Origin: Bacteroidales bacterium
GTDB lineage: Bacteria > Bacteroidota > Bacteroidia > Bacteroidales > F082
Direction of reading: 5' to 3'
NCBI GenBank assembly: GCA_017531225.1
Contig: JAFXLL010000007.1
Span: 62,001 to 126,000, forward strand
Length of the DNA stretch: 64,000 nt
Part shown: positions 1-8,152 of the stretch, piece by piece
How positions within the stretch are numbered: the first letter of the stretch is position 1
Layout: every line of letters begins with the position of its first letter
Translations under genes and position numbers: made by a program
Notes under the pieces: model-generated
What the model saw: only the letters and a program-made list of their open reading frames with translations
Database searches by the model: none
What the model was told of the DNA's origin: nothing

Positions 1-1
1 C

Positions 2-664
2 ATTGAGGAGTACAAGAACCTCATCAAGGAGCAGCAGACCGACAAGGACAAGAACCTCGTCTATCTGTACGCCACCGACAAGGACGACCAATATACCAAC
101 ATCGAGAACGCCAAGGCCAAGGGCTATAACGTTTTAATGATGGACGGCATCCTCGACCCGCACTTCATCAGCGCCTACGAGCAGAAGGAAAGCGAGAAGG
201 ATGGCGAAGGCCGTGCGATGTTTGCCCGTGTGGACTCCAACACCATCGACAAACTCATCGTGAAGGACGACAAGGAAACTGCCTCGAAGCTCGATGACAA
301 GCAGAAAGAAACCTTGAAGGCCGCCTTCGAGAAGGTCATCGACAAGGTTCGTTTCAATGTGGAGTTCAGCAACGAAGGCGAGACCGATGCTCCCGTGGAG
401 GTCACCCAAAACGAGTGGATGCGCCGCATGAAGGAGATGGAACAGATGGGCGGCAGCCCGATGTCGTTCTATGGCTCCATGCCCGACAGCTACACGCTGA
501 TGCTCAACACCAACAGCCCAGTCATCACTGGCCTTTTGGACAAAGACGAAGCCGCACAGGAAGCTACCATCAGGCAGATTTACGACCTCGCACTGCTTTC
601 GAAGAACCTGCTGAAAGGCAAGGATTTGAGTGAGTTTGTCAAGAGGAATATGGCGCAGCTGTAA
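2..664 (+). CDS. htpG: Molecular chaperone HtpG (Hsp90), 3' part only
   Basis: The window opens inside this gene; the reading frame is continuous from base 2 to a TAA at 662-664, giving about 220 C-terminal residues. The sequence fits the Hsp90 middle-to-C-terminal region: the segment around YATDKDDQYTNIENAKAKG and the following LMMDGILDPHFISAYE, an acidic, lysine-rich linker, and the C-terminal dimerisation part with NTNSPVI and a closing helix LALLSKNLLKGKDLSEFVKR. HtpG is a cytosolic ATP-dependent chaperone; its N-terminal ATPase domain lies outside the window. The stop codon abuts the stop of the convergent lipoprotein gene with no spacer and no visible terminator. Confidence 0.95.
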   Translation: MEEYKNLIKEQQTDKDKNLVYLYATDKDDQYTNIENAKAKGYNVLMMDGILDPHFISAYEQKESEKDGEGRAMFARVDSNTIDKLIVKDDKETASKLDDKQKETLKAAFEKVIDKVRFNVEFSNEGETDAPVEVTQNEWMRRMKEMEQMGGSPMSFYGSMPDSYTLMLNTNSPVITGLLDKDEAAQEATIRQIYDLALLSKNLLKGKDLSEFVKRNMAQL

Positions 665-1417
665 TTATTTTGCTACTCGAACACCTCTGACACAGTGCCC
701 GCGACTGCGTTCGTAAGTGGCACACACGTGACATTCCTCCAGATCGGAGTGAAAACTCCATGCACTCACTTGCGAAGTTGTTTGGAGAGAACTTGACCAG
801 TATATGCCTAGGGTTGTGCAAATGAGTTCATCATACAAAACAAAACCCGTAGTAGGCAGAAAGAGGCTGTTGCCATTTTCACTGGTAAAAAGCCAACCCT
901 GAACATTGTTTTGAACCGTCACGACAAACGTCGTATTCTGTAAGAGTTCCCTCCATTCTACCTCGGAAGGCAATCGCCAGTTCTCGCCCCAATTGGCCCG
1001 AACTGCGTCATCCATGGGTTCCAAAACAGTTAGGCTGTCAACAAACCCGTTCAAACCACAAAACGAATCGATGCAATACTTTGTCAACCTATAGTCTACG
1101 CCATCGAATTCGCTGTATTTATAGCTCTTCCAATCATAAATATCCTTTGGCTGAGTCTCACCCCAAGCAAAGTAATCGCCACAATCTTCAGGGCAGCTCG
1201 CACCCACATTGCAAGTGGCCCACAAGATACCGCTCGGCAAGCCAAGATCAACGAAACCATGTGCGATGCTATCGTTGCCGCCTCCATTATGAGGGACGAC
1301 CGTGGCAACGTAACCATTATCGTTCCCTCCGTTGTTCGGAACATCGGGTTTGGTACAACCAACCGCGATGACCACCATTAACAGGATAACTGCCACTGTC
1401 TTCAGGGGACTTTTCAT
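665..1417 (-). CDS. FISUMP-type lipoprotein of unknown function
   Basis: 250 residues from the ATG at 1417; longer upstream starts would put the signal peptide internally. The N-terminus is a lipoprotein signal (KTVAVILLMVVIAVGC, lipobox Cys about residue 21) followed by a Gly/Asn-rich linker. The body carries the widespread Bacteroidales pattern DLGLPSGILWATCNVGA, GDYFAWGET, NWRLPSEVEWREL and a C-terminal YWSSS ... RGHCVRGVR segment, as in Fibrobacter 'major paralogous' (FISUMP) proteins, which have a C-type-lectin/FGE-like fold. Probably surface exposed; ligand unknown. Convergent with htpG, divergent from the DUF4301 gene. Family assignment is from recognisable motifs; function is not inferred. 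Confidence 0.75.
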   Translation of the reverse strand: MKSPLKTVAVILLMVVIAVGCTKPDVPNNGGNDNGYVATVVPHNGGGNDSIAHGFVDLGLPSGILWATCNVGASCPEDCGDYFAWGETQPKDIYDWKSYKYSEFDGVDYRLTKYCIDSFCGLNGFVDSLTVLEPMDDAVRANWGENWRLPSEVEWRELLQNTTFVVTVQNNVQGWLFTSENGNSLFLPTTGFVLYDELICTTLGIYWSSSLQTTSQVSAWSFHSDLEECHVCATYERSRGHCVRGVRVAK

Positions 1418-1440
1418 CTTGTTTGAATTTGATAAAATCA

Positions 1441-1471
1441 TTGCAAAAGAACGAAAAAAACAATACCTTTG
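1441..1471 (+). promoter_or_regulatory. Bacteroidota-type promoter for the DUF4301 gene
   Basis: TTG at 1441-1443, 20-bp spacer, TACCTTTG at 1464-1471 (consensus TAnnTTTG), 22 bp before the ATG at 1494. Confidence 0.6.
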
Positions 1472-1493
1472 CAAGCAAAACAAAACATTTGAC

Positions 1494-3002
1494 ATGAACA
1501 AAGAAGATCTCCTCCAACTTAAAGAGCGCAACGTCACCGAAGAGCAAGTGAATCAGCAAGTAGCCCAGCTGAAACGTGGCACCGCTTACGTGAAACTAGT
1601 ACGTCCAGCCACCATCGGCGACGGCATCATCCGAATGACCGACGATCAAGTGAAACAGATGACCGAGGCTTTCGAGGAAGATCGCGAATACTACCAGTTC
1701 ACTAAGTTTGTACCTGCCTCTGGTGCCGCCTCTCGCATGTTCAAGGACCTCTTCTCCTTCATCGAGAATGGCGAGGACACCAAGTTCACTGAGATTTTCT
1801 TTGCCCACATCCATAGCTTCGCCTTTTATGACGACCTGAATCAAGCTGCCGAAAAACTTTACGGCATGAACATAGACGCCATGCTGAAAGACGGCAGGAA
1901 AGTGGATGTGGTGAAGGCGCTGTTGCTTGACAAAGGCTTGGGCTATGGAAAGCTACCGAAAGCCTTGCTGAAGTTCCACCACTACGAGCATTTCAACCGC
2001 CTCGCTTTGGAGGAGCATTTGGTGGAAGCCGCCCGTTACGCCGCCAGCAAAGACGGTGTCGCAAGGCTACATTTCACCGTGTCGCCCGAACACGAAGCCA
2101 TGTTCAAAGCCACCGTCGACCAGCTGAAAGACGGTTATGAGAAGCAGTACGGCGTCCGTTACGACATCGGCTATTCCTGCCAGAAGCCGTCTACCGACAC
2201 GGTGGCCATTGACGCTGAAGGCAACCTCTTCCGTGAGAAAGACGGCAAGCTATTGTTCCGTCCTGGCGGCCACGGTGCGCTAATCGAGAATCTCAACGAC
2301 CTTGCCAGAGAGATCGTGTTCATCAAGAACATCGACAACATCGTCCCCGAAACACGCATGGAGACCACCTTCACCTATAAAAAAGCCTTGGCAGGCATGC
2401 TTTTAAGGCTCCAGCAGATGACTTTCGAATACCTAGAGATGCTTGACGAAGGCGACGTGAGTGATGAAGATCTGACCGAGATCATGCAGTTCGCCAAAGA
2501 ACAACTCCACATCGATATTCCAGCTTTCGTCAACGCTTACGAGCCTATGGAGAAGATCGACTTCCTGTACGATCGTCTGAACCGACCAATGCGCATTTGC
2601 GGCATGGTGAAGAACGAAGGCGAACCCGGCGGCGGTCCTTTCTGGGTCAAGAACAACAACGACGAGGTGTCGCTGCAGATCATTGAATCGTCGCAGATCA
2701 ACCACGGCAAAGATGACCAAGAAGCCATCTTCAAAGGCTCAACCCACTTCAATCCCGTTGACTTGGTGTGCGGCTGCTGGAACTACAAGGGCGAGGCGTT
2801 CAACCTTCTTGACTATGTGGACCCCAATACGGGCTTCGTCTCTTCCAAGTCGAAAGACGGCCGCGAGCTGAAAGCCCTTGAGTTGCCTGGCCTCTGGAAC
2901 GGCGCTATGGCTGACTGGATTACCCTCTTTGTTGAAGTTCCCATCGAGACCTTCAACCCAGTCAAGACCGTGAACGATTTGTTGAAACCAATGCATAACT
3001 AA
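1494..3002 (+). CDS. DUF4301 family protein, nucleotidyltransferase-like
   Basis: 502 residues, about the usual length for this Bacteroidota family. The ATG at 1494 is chosen because a good promoter box ends at 1471 and the upstream in-frame extension runs through it. Visible motifs resemble sugar-1-phosphate nucleotidyltransferases: FVPASGAASRMFKDL (residues about 74-88) in the place of a GxGxR nucleotide loop, and RPGGHGALIENLNDL with IVFIKNIDNIV further on, like the PGGHG / IKNIDN signatures of UDP-sugar pyrophosphorylases. No transmembrane segment or signal peptide, so cytosolic. The role is unknown; the nucleotidyltransferase link is my inference. It is followed after 10 bp by ftsE, probably in one transcript. 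Confidence 0.8.
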   Translation: MNKEDLLQLKERNVTEEQVNQQVAQLKRGTAYVKLVRPATIGDGIIRMTDDQVKQMTEAFEEDREYYQFTKFVPASGAASRMFKDLFSFIENGEDTKFTEIFFAHIHSFAFYDDLNQAAEKLYGMNIDAMLKDGRKVDVVKALLLDKGLGYGKLPKALLKFHHYEHFNRLALEEHLVEAARYAASKDGVARLHFTVSPEHEAMFKATVDQLKDGYEKQYGVRYDIGYSCQKPSTDTVAIDAEGNLFREKDGKLLFRPGGHGALIENLNDLAREIVFIKNIDNIVPETRMETTFTYKKALAGMLLRLQQMTFEYLEMLDEGDVSDEDLTEIMQFAKEQLHIDIPAFVNAYEPMEKIDFLYDRLNRPMRICGMVKNEGEPGGGPFWVKNNNDEVSLQIIESSQINHGKDDQEAIFKGSTHFNPVDLVCGCWNYKGEAFNLLDYVDPNTGFVSSKSKDGRELKALELPGLWNGAMADWITLFVEVPIETFNPVKTVNDLLKPMHN

Positions 3003-3012
3003 TTTGACTACC

Positions 3013-3687
3013 ATGGATGCGATCATAGAACTCAAAGGAGCCACCATCTATCAGCGCGACAACATCGTCCTTTCTGATGTCACTTTCACCATCTGCAAAG
3101 GCGAGTTCGTTTATCTCATCGGCAAGACCGGCAGCGGCAAATCGTCGCTTCTCAAGACCCTTTACGCCGAGTTACCTGTCGACGAAGGCATTGTCAACGT
3201 GGCCGGTTTCGATTTGACCGAGATCACTCGCAAAGAGATCCCTTTCCTGAGGAGGAAGTTAGGCATTGTGTTCCAGGATTTTCAACTGCTGGACGACCGC
3301 AACGTGGAGGCCAACCTTGAGTTTGTGCTCAAGGCCACGGGGTGGTACGACAAAGGTGAAATCAGCGATCGCATCGACTTAGTGCTGGATAAAGTCGGAC
3401 TGAAGGACAAGCGTAAAAGCATGCCTTACAACCTCTCTGGCGGCGAGCGTCAAGGCGTAGCCATCGCCCGTGCCCTACTCAACAACCCTGACATCATCCT
3501 TGCCGACGAGCCCACTGGCAACCTCGATCCCGAGACTGCCCTCGATGTTTTAAAAATGTTACTGCGAATCAGCGAATTCGGCACCGCTGTGCTGATGGCC
3601 ACCCACAACTACGGCCTCATTCAGAAGTATCCTGGACGCATCATCAAATGCGAGAACCATCAGGTCATTTGCTCACGTATTGAATGA
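3013..3687 (+). CDS. ftsE: Cell-division ABC transporter ATPase FtsE
   Basis: 224 residues starting at the ATG 3013 (a TTG at 3004 is possible but adds nothing conserved). It has a Walker A GKTGSGKSS at about residue 37, Q-loop VFQDFQLL, ABC signature LSGGERQGVAIARAL at about 141, and Walker B IILADEPTGNLD, followed by the H-loop ATHNYGLI. FtsE pairs with the membrane protein FtsX to control peptidoglycan hydrolases at the septum. No ftsX lies beside it, so the partner must be elsewhere. Its last 23 bases overlap the 3' end of the convergent glycosyltransferase gene. A LolD/MacB-type ATPase is the alternative, but the short length and PTGNLD region fit FtsE. Confidence 0.8.
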   Translation: MDAIIELKGATIYQRDNIVLSDVTFTICKGEFVYLIGKTGSGKSSLLKTLYAELPVDEGIVNVAGFDLTEITRKEIPFLRRKLGIVFQDFQLLDDRNVEANLEFVLKATGWYDKGEISDRIDLVLDKVGLKDKRKSMPYNLSGGERQGVAIARALLNNPDIILADEPTGNLDPETALDVLKMLLRISEFGTAVLMATHNYGLIQKYPGRIIKCENHQVICSRIE

Positions 3688-4789
3688 TAATCTGAGCATT
3701 CTCATCGTTCTGGTAAAGCTCTTTCATGGCTTCATCGCGTTCGTCGATGTCATCCTCAGTGAAATTCTCCTTCATCAAACGTTGAATTTCAGCGATGAAC
3801 TGTTCAGGCGTTTCAGCCACCACACAGAGACGATCCAAAGCAGTTCCACGGACCATATCGTCGTTAACGAGGCAAAAACGTCCGTTATATAAAGCATTCA
3901 ACAGCTTCAATTTTAATCCCGTAGGCTGATCGGTCACCATCACATTCACTTGAGCATTGCGGATCAGGTCGATCATCTCGGCATCGCCCGGATTGGCTTT
4001 AAGCGTCACATGGGGATAACGTCTGCAAAGCTTCCGTAGACTCTCGGGAGGATTCAAGCCTGCCACCACGCAGGGGATGTTCATGGTAGCAAACACATTT
4101 TCAACCAGCCACTCCGCCGCTTTTTTGTTCTCAACCACCGAGAGATTGCCGTGATACAGCACGTAGTCGCCCCTACCCGTCTCAGAACAGACACGACTCA
4201 ACGCACTGAATCCTGGCACTAACACGGCATGACCGTAATGCTCATTGAAATAATCGGTGTCAGCCTGAGTGATAGCGAAGATGCCAGCAGCCTTCTTCAG
4301 CACCGGCTCATAACGCTTCAGCTTCTTGGCTTCCATCCTGTAAAACCAACGTTTCCATAATGTAGGCTCCGACTCAGCGAGCAAGCGGTAATAGTCATGC
4401 TCCACATTATGGGCACGAACATAGATTTTTCTATTCTCAAAACGCGGATCGTTCAACACTGAGGTGGTATGCAGTCCTTCGCAAAGAATCGGGTAATCGT
4501 CCTTCAGCAAATCCTGCATCAAGGCCTCGGAGCTGCGTGAAACCACCACATAAGGCTCACGGCTAAACTGTTTCCAAAACGATGTGTCGCGCTTATAGTA
4601 TTTCACCTCATGGCAACGGTCCAATACCTCTGCCTCGCCCCTACCATATTCAAAGCAATGCAGATGCACCTTCACGCCTGCTTCCGACAGGGCTTTCACC
4701 CTATAAAACACGTCGATCACCCCACCGTAGTTGGCAGGATAAGGCACATCAAAAGCGATTACATGTAGGTGATAATCAGTATCATTCAT
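3665..4789 (-). CDS. Glycosyltransferase family 4-like protein
   Basis: 374 residues from ATG 4789 (a TTG at 4807 is an alternative). The N-terminus HLHVIAFDVPYPANYGGVID is the donor-side glycine-rich loop of GT-B transferases; the second half has the phosphate-binding strand VLYHGNLSVVENK and a late TGLKLKLLNALYNGRF segment matching the nucleotide-sugar site. No signal peptide or membrane span; it would act at the inner face of the membrane on a lipid-linked glycan. It overlaps the stop of the upstream glycosyltransferase by 8 bp, so the two are translationally coupled. Substrate unknown. Confidence 0.8.
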   Translation of the reverse strand: MNDTDYHLHVIAFDVPYPANYGGVIDVFYRVKALSEAGVKVHLHCFEYGRGEAEVLDRCHEVKYYKRDTSFWKQFSREPYVVVSRSSEALMQDLLKDDYPILCEGLHTTSVLNDPRFENRKIYVRAHNVEHDYYRLLAESEPTLWKRWFYRMEAKKLKRYEPVLKKAAGIFAITQADTDYFNEHYGHAVLVPGFSALSRVCSETGRGDYVLYHGNLSVVENKKAAEWLVENVFATMNIPCVVAGLNPPESLRKLCRRYPHVTLKANPGDAEMIDLIRNAQVNVMVTDQPTGLKLKLLNALYNGRFCLVNDDMVRGTALDRLCVVAETPEQFIAEIQRLMKENFTEDDIDERDEAMKELYQNDENAQIIIQYVSK

Positions 4790-5897
4790 AATGTTTATAG
4801 ATTTCAATCAGCGTTTGTTGTTCATTTTCCCAGCAGAGCTCTTCGGCGGCTTGAGCCAGGCCTTGTTGCCAACGCCGGCGGCTTTCGGCATCGTCTAAGC
4901 CCTTGCGGATAGTGGCCGCAATCGACTTGGGATCGTGGTCGGGGATGAACAGACCGATATCGTATTTTCTAATGATTTTTCCCACCTCCACCAGGTTGGA
5001 TGCCACAATAGGCACAGCTGCCTGAATAAAGTCGAAGAGCTTGTTGGGCAAGCAGAAACGGTAGTTGAGATTGGTGTCTTTATCAAGCACAAAGCCTAAT
5101 TCCGCCAGTTGAGTATAGCTCATCATCTCTGCATACGGCATCCTTGGCAGGAAGCGCACACGATCTTCGATGTGCAGGTCCATGACCATCTGTTTCAGCA
5201 CTGGCAACACATCGCCACCACCAATAATCATCAGGAAACAATCGTCGAGGTACTTCATGGCTTCCACCAACTCTTCGGCACCTCGCTGGATATTGATTCC
5301 CGAGCCTTGAAGCACTAATAAATGCTTGTCATTAGGCAGGTTCAGCGCCTTTTTGTCGCCTTTGGGAGGCAGCGCCGCCTTTGGCGGAATATTGCGCACC
5401 ACATGGCACTTCACACCATATTTCTCCTGAAACAAATCGGCAATGCTGTCGCACACCGTGATCATCTCCTTAAGCCGTGGCACCACAAAACCTTCAATGC
5501 GTTTCCACACTCGTTGCACTTTCGGCCTACCGACCAATTCTGGTGTTTCAGTGAAATACTCGTGGCTATCGTAAATCATCTTGACACCTTTCAGCTTTGA
5601 GATGAAATAGTTCGGCAGTGCAGTATCCAAATCATTGGAAAGCAACAAATTGGTTTTATGGAAAAGCAGGAAGAAGAACAGCCTTGTGTTATATTCGGCA
5701 TAAAACAGCGGGCCTTTCTCGAAGAGGAGTTTCATCCTGTGCGTCAGGTACGATCTCTCATCCATCGGTGGACTTTTACGTTGCTTACGGCCCACCAACA
5801 ACACCTCATACCCCATCTTTTGAAGTGTGAGGCACGACTTATTGACTCTCTGGTCAGTGACCAGATCGTTGATGACCGATACGATGACGCGATTCAT
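4782..5897 (-). CDS. Glycosyltransferase family 4 protein
   Basis: 371 residues. The N-terminus VIVSVINDLVTDQRVNKSCL is typical of a Bacteroidota GT4 group; IYDSHEYFTETPELVGRP is the conserved acceptor-side helix, and the C-terminal half contains LLVLQGSGINIQRGAEELVEA and FCLPNKLFDFIQAAVP, the E-x7-type donor-binding region. It probably adds a sugar during surface polysaccharide or lipopolysaccharide synthesis, together with the overlapping downstream glycosyltransferase. Only 33 bp separate its ATG from the divergent murB ATG, and a promoter box lies so close that the mRNA may have no leader. Confidence 0.85.
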   Translation of the reverse strand: MNRVIVSVINDLVTDQRVNKSCLTLQKMGYEVLLVGRKQRKSPPMDERSYLTHRMKLLFEKGPLFYAEYNTRLFFFLLFHKTNLLLSNDLDTALPNYFISKLKGVKMIYDSHEYFTETPELVGRPKVQRVWKRIEGFVVPRLKEMITVCDSIADLFQEKYGVKCHVVRNIPPKAALPPKGDKKALNLPNDKHLLVLQGSGINIQRGAEELVEAMKYLDDCFLMIIGGGDVLPVLKQMVMDLHIEDRVRFLPRMPYAEMMSYTQLAELGFVLDKDTNLNYRFCLPNKLFDFIQAAVPIVASNLVEVGKIIRKYDIGLFIPDHDPKSIAATIRKGLDDAESRRRWQQGLAQAAEELCWENEQQTLIEIYKHYE

Positions 5898-5901
5898 ATT
5901 G

Positions 5902-5909
5902 CAAAAGTA
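5902..5909 (-). promoter_or_regulatory. -7 box for the glycosyltransferase pair
   Basis: On the minus strand this reads TACTTTTG (consensus TAnnTTTG). It would place transcription start within a few bases of the ATG at 5897. Confidence 0.45.
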
Positions 5910-5918
5910 ATATTTTTT

Positions 5919-5926
5919 TATTTTTG
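5919..5926 (+). promoter_or_regulatory. -7 box for murB
   Basis: TATTTTTG matches TAnnTTTG and ends five bases before the murB ATG, predicting a leaderless or nearly leaderless transcript. A TTG at 5899-5901 is a possible -33 element with a short 17-bp spacer. Confidence 0.5.
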
Positions 5927-5930
5927 CACT

Positions 5931-6944
5931 ATGAAAAAGAATGTCGACCTACAGCCCTACAACAGCTTTGGATTTAATGCCACGGCGAAATATTTCGTTG
6001 AGATCAACAATGTTGATGACTTGCTACAGCTCATCAACACGCCTGAGTTTAAGGCGGAAAAGCATTTGATTCTCAGCGGCGGTAACAACATCCTGTTTAC
6101 CAACGATTGCTTTGACGGCATCGTCATCCTGATGAACAACAAAGGGATTGAGATCGTCCATGAAGATGAGGGTGATGTCGTTGTCCGAGCCCAAGCCGGC
6201 GAGGATTGGCCTGAGTTCGTAAAGCAGATGGTCACGAAAGGATTTTACGGCGTGGAGAATCTTGCCCATATCCCTGGCAAAGTAGGTGCCGCTCCCGTGC
6301 AGAACATCGGAGCTTACGGCATGGAGTTGAAGGACAGCTTCTTTCAATGCCACGCTTTGAATCTGGCCACTGGCAAGACAAGGATTTTCACCAACGAAGC
6401 TTGTGATTTCGGCTACCGCGAGAGTGTCTTCAAGCATGAGCTGAAAGGGCAATACATCATCACTTCGGTGGACTTTTTGCTGCACAAGCAATCCGAATTG
6501 AAGTTGGAATACGGCAACATCAAGGCTTACCTTGAGCAAAACGGCATCGCCGAGCCTACCTTGCAACAGCTTCACGATGCCATCTGTGCCATCCGTGAGG
6601 CAAAACTTCCCGATGTGAAACAGATTGGCAGCGCGGGCAGCTTCTTCAAGAATCCCGTAATCAGCGCCGAACAATTCGATGCTTTACAAAAACAATATCC
6701 TGATATCCCCCATTATCCCGATGCTGAAGGCATGGTGAAAGTCCCGGCGGGATGGCTTATTGAGCAAGCCGGATGGAAAGGCTGGCGCGACGATTATGTT
6801 GGCGTGTATGAGAAACAGGCGCTCGTCCTCGTCCATTATGGTGGTGGCAAAGGCGAAGACATCGTAAGTCTTTCACAAAGAATTCAGAAATCAGTGGAAG
6901 AGAAGTTCGGGATTCAGATTAGCCCTGAGGTTAATTTTGTATAG
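5931..6944 (+). CDS. murB: UDP-N-acetylenolpyruvoylglucosamine reductase MurB
   Basis: 337 residues, normal for type I MurB. It reduces UDP-GlcNAc-enolpyruvate to UDP-MurNAc with NADPH and FAD, the second committed step of peptidoglycan synthesis in the cytosol. Motifs: NSFGFNATAKYF at the start, FAD-binding LSGGNNILF and GAAPVQNIGAYG, FGYRESVFK, GSAGSFFKNP with the catalytic Ser at about residue 237, PAGWLIEQAGWKG, and the C-terminal SPEVNFV with the conserved Glu. The ATG at 5931 is fixed by the homologous N-terminus; the open frame extends upstream without conserved content. Confidence 0.95.
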   Translation: MKKNVDLQPYNSFGFNATAKYFVEINNVDDLLQLINTPEFKAEKHLILSGGNNILFTNDCFDGIVILMNNKGIEIVHEDEGDVVVRAQAGEDWPEFVKQMVTKGFYGVENLAHIPGKVGAAPVQNIGAYGMELKDSFFQCHALNLATGKTRIFTNEACDFGYRESVFKHELKGQYIITSVDFLLHKQSELKLEYGNIKAYLEQNGIAEPTLQQLHDAICAIREAKLPDVKQIGSAGSFFKNPVISAEQFDALQKQYPDIPHYPDAEGMVKVPAGWLIEQAGWKGWRDDYVGVYEKQALVLVHYGGGKGEDIVSLSQRIQKSVEEKFGIQISPEVNFV

Positions 6945-7011
6945 AACGGAGGAGATACTACTTCTTTATTAATTGTCAATACTTTTTTGGAATATTTTTT
7001 AGAACATTTAT

Positions 7012-7019
7012 TAAATTTG
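7012..7019 (+). promoter_or_regulatory. -7 box for the PBECR-like gene
   Basis: TAAATTTG fits TAnnTTTG. Transcription would start near 7026, immediately before an in-frame ATG at 7027. Confidence 0.4.
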
Positions 7020-7095
7020 CAGCGAGATGCAAGTGAACTATGTTTTTGTCGTTCCAACAATAGTTAATCGATTTCAAAACATAGATCTACTTGAA

Positions 7096-7563
7096 ATGAA
7101 AGAAACAAAAACCACCAACCAGGAAGCCGAGGTCGAAATTGGAGACTTTGGCCCAATTTACAGGCAGTTTAAAGGAAAAGCCAAAGAAGCTTTTGAATTT
7201 TTAATCACACATGAAAATGGCGATTTGTTAGCTGTTTTTCATCGGGAAGAATTCGGCGATGTCGATCTTGTTTGGGGCAACGAAAACGGCGGATTAAAAC
7301 ATATCCTTCTAAAACACTTAGGCGCTGAAAAGAGTTTTGTCAACATGGACGACGCCGCGTGCCAAATCAAAGAAATCATAGAGTCGGGCAGAACCGCTTT
7401 CGAAAACATAGACAAGGCCGTCTTTCAAATTGGGAACAAGATTGTAACCGTTCGAAAGAATTTCCGGGAGAAGGGCAAAAAAATAGCCGACAAAAACTGG
7501 GTTCTGACGGCTTACGATGAAACAACAGCAGATGGTGGAAGTGCTATAACCACCAGCAATTAA
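7096..7563 (+). CDS. Putative PBECR-like nuclease domain protein (orphan toxin-like)
   Basis: 155 residues from ATG 7096, or 178 from ATG 7027; the promoter box ending at 7019 would make the 7027 start leaderless, so the choice is open. The core GDVDLVWGNENGGLKHILLKH, followed about 30 residues later by a predicted helix, a strand NKIVTVRKNF and a C-terminal NWVLTAYDE, resembles the PBECR group (phage Barnase-EndoU-ColicinE5/D-RelE-like nucleases) normally found as C-terminal toxin domains of MuF or other mobile-element proteins. The conserved His in GLKHI and the final W-V-L-T would be key residues. Here the domain stands alone, with no recognisable immunity gene. Assignment is by pattern, so moderate. 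Confidence 0.5.
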   Translation: MKETKTTNQEAEVEIGDFGPIYRQFKGKAKEAFEFLITHENGDLLAVFHREEFGDVDLVWGNENGGLKHILLKHLGAEKSFVNMDDAACQIKEIIESGRTAFENIDKAVFQIGNKIVTVRKNFREKGKKIADKNWVLTAYDETTADGGSAITTSN

Positions 7564-7680
7564 GGCAAAGCTGCACGTACCACTGGTATTTTCATGGTGC
7601 AAAATTATAACAAACTTTTGACATCCGCAAGGGGTTACGGCGTTTTCTTCAAATCATGTGAAACTTAGCGATCGTCATTC

Positions 7681-7995
7681 TCATTTGAACGGCTTCGGGG
7701 AACTGTTCTTTATCTCTTCAAAAAACTCCTTCAAAGTCATCCGTTTGCCATCGGAAGCCCTGGTGATCATCCGCTCCTCTCCTTCATCCTCAATCTTGTA
7801 GGGATCCTCGGTTTCGGGCTTCGTCATCATTGGCATCTTAACAGGTGCTACAACGCCTTCCGGATTATAGACTCTTTTGCTGAGGCAGACCAGTTTCCCA
7901 TCGGGCCTGTAATTGATGGTCATTTCTATGGGCGGCGCGTAACGAAGTGGAGCGTTTGCCTTCGGCAACGAAGGCACTCCGCGACCTGATCGCAC
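7681..7995 (-). CDS. Small hypothetical protein, doubtful 5' part
   Basis: An open frame of 104 codons; a later ATG at 7926 gives 81 residues starting MTINYRPDGKLVCLSK. The C-terminal two thirds are charged and hydrophilic (DPYKIEDEGEERMITR, MTLKEFFEEIKNS) and could be a real short protein. The first 23 codons fall in palindromic, GC-rich DNA that looks like an extragenic repeat, so the 7926 start is more credible. No recognised domain. It may also be a gene remnant. Confidence 0.3.
   Translation of the reverse strand: MRSGRGVPSLPKANAPLRYAPPIEMTINYRPDGKLVCLSKRVYNPEGVVAPVKMPMMTKPETEDPYKIEDEGEERMITRASDGKRMTLKEFFEEIKNSSPKPFK
7958..7975. repeat. Small perfect hairpin
   Basis: GCCTTCG (7958-7964), loop GCAA, CGAAGGC (7969-7975). 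It sits in a GC-rich patch that does not look like coding sequence. Confidence 0.4.
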
Positions 7996-8049
7996 AGGAC
8001 TTTAGACCGACCGTGCGGCGGGTCCGATGCTGTCGGCCTTGATCTTTTG

Positions 8050-8075
8050 GTTCTTTTGGATCAAGCCAAAAGAAC
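8050..8075. repeat. 10-bp inverted repeat upstream of nothing coding
   Basis: GTTCTTTTGG (8050-8059), six-base loop, CCAAAAGAAC (8066-8075), perfect. Together with the hairpin at 7958 it makes the 7930-8150 interval a palindrome-rich extragenic element rather than a gene. The remaining bases to 8152 show nothing recognisable. Confidence 0.5.
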
Positions 8076-8152
8076 AAAGAAAAAAGTGGTTCAATTAAGT
8101 TAATATCGCAAAATAATGGAAGACGCTAAGAGTTCAATTTGAAGCAGAAGAA

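Noticed and set aside
665-1417. Diversity-generating retroelement target
   Set aside because: No reverse transcriptase, accessory gene or adenine-mutagenesis template repeat was found within the window; only the protein fold is suggestive.
3013-3687. FtsE taken as part of an ftsEX operon
   Set aside because: No ftsX-like membrane gene is adjacent; the next gene on the same strand is murB, beyond two minus-strand glycosyltransferase genes.
7996-8152. tRNA or small RNA gene in the palindromic stretch
   Set aside because: The hairpins do not form a cloverleaf and no CCA end, TPsiC-arm motif or other RNA signature is visible.
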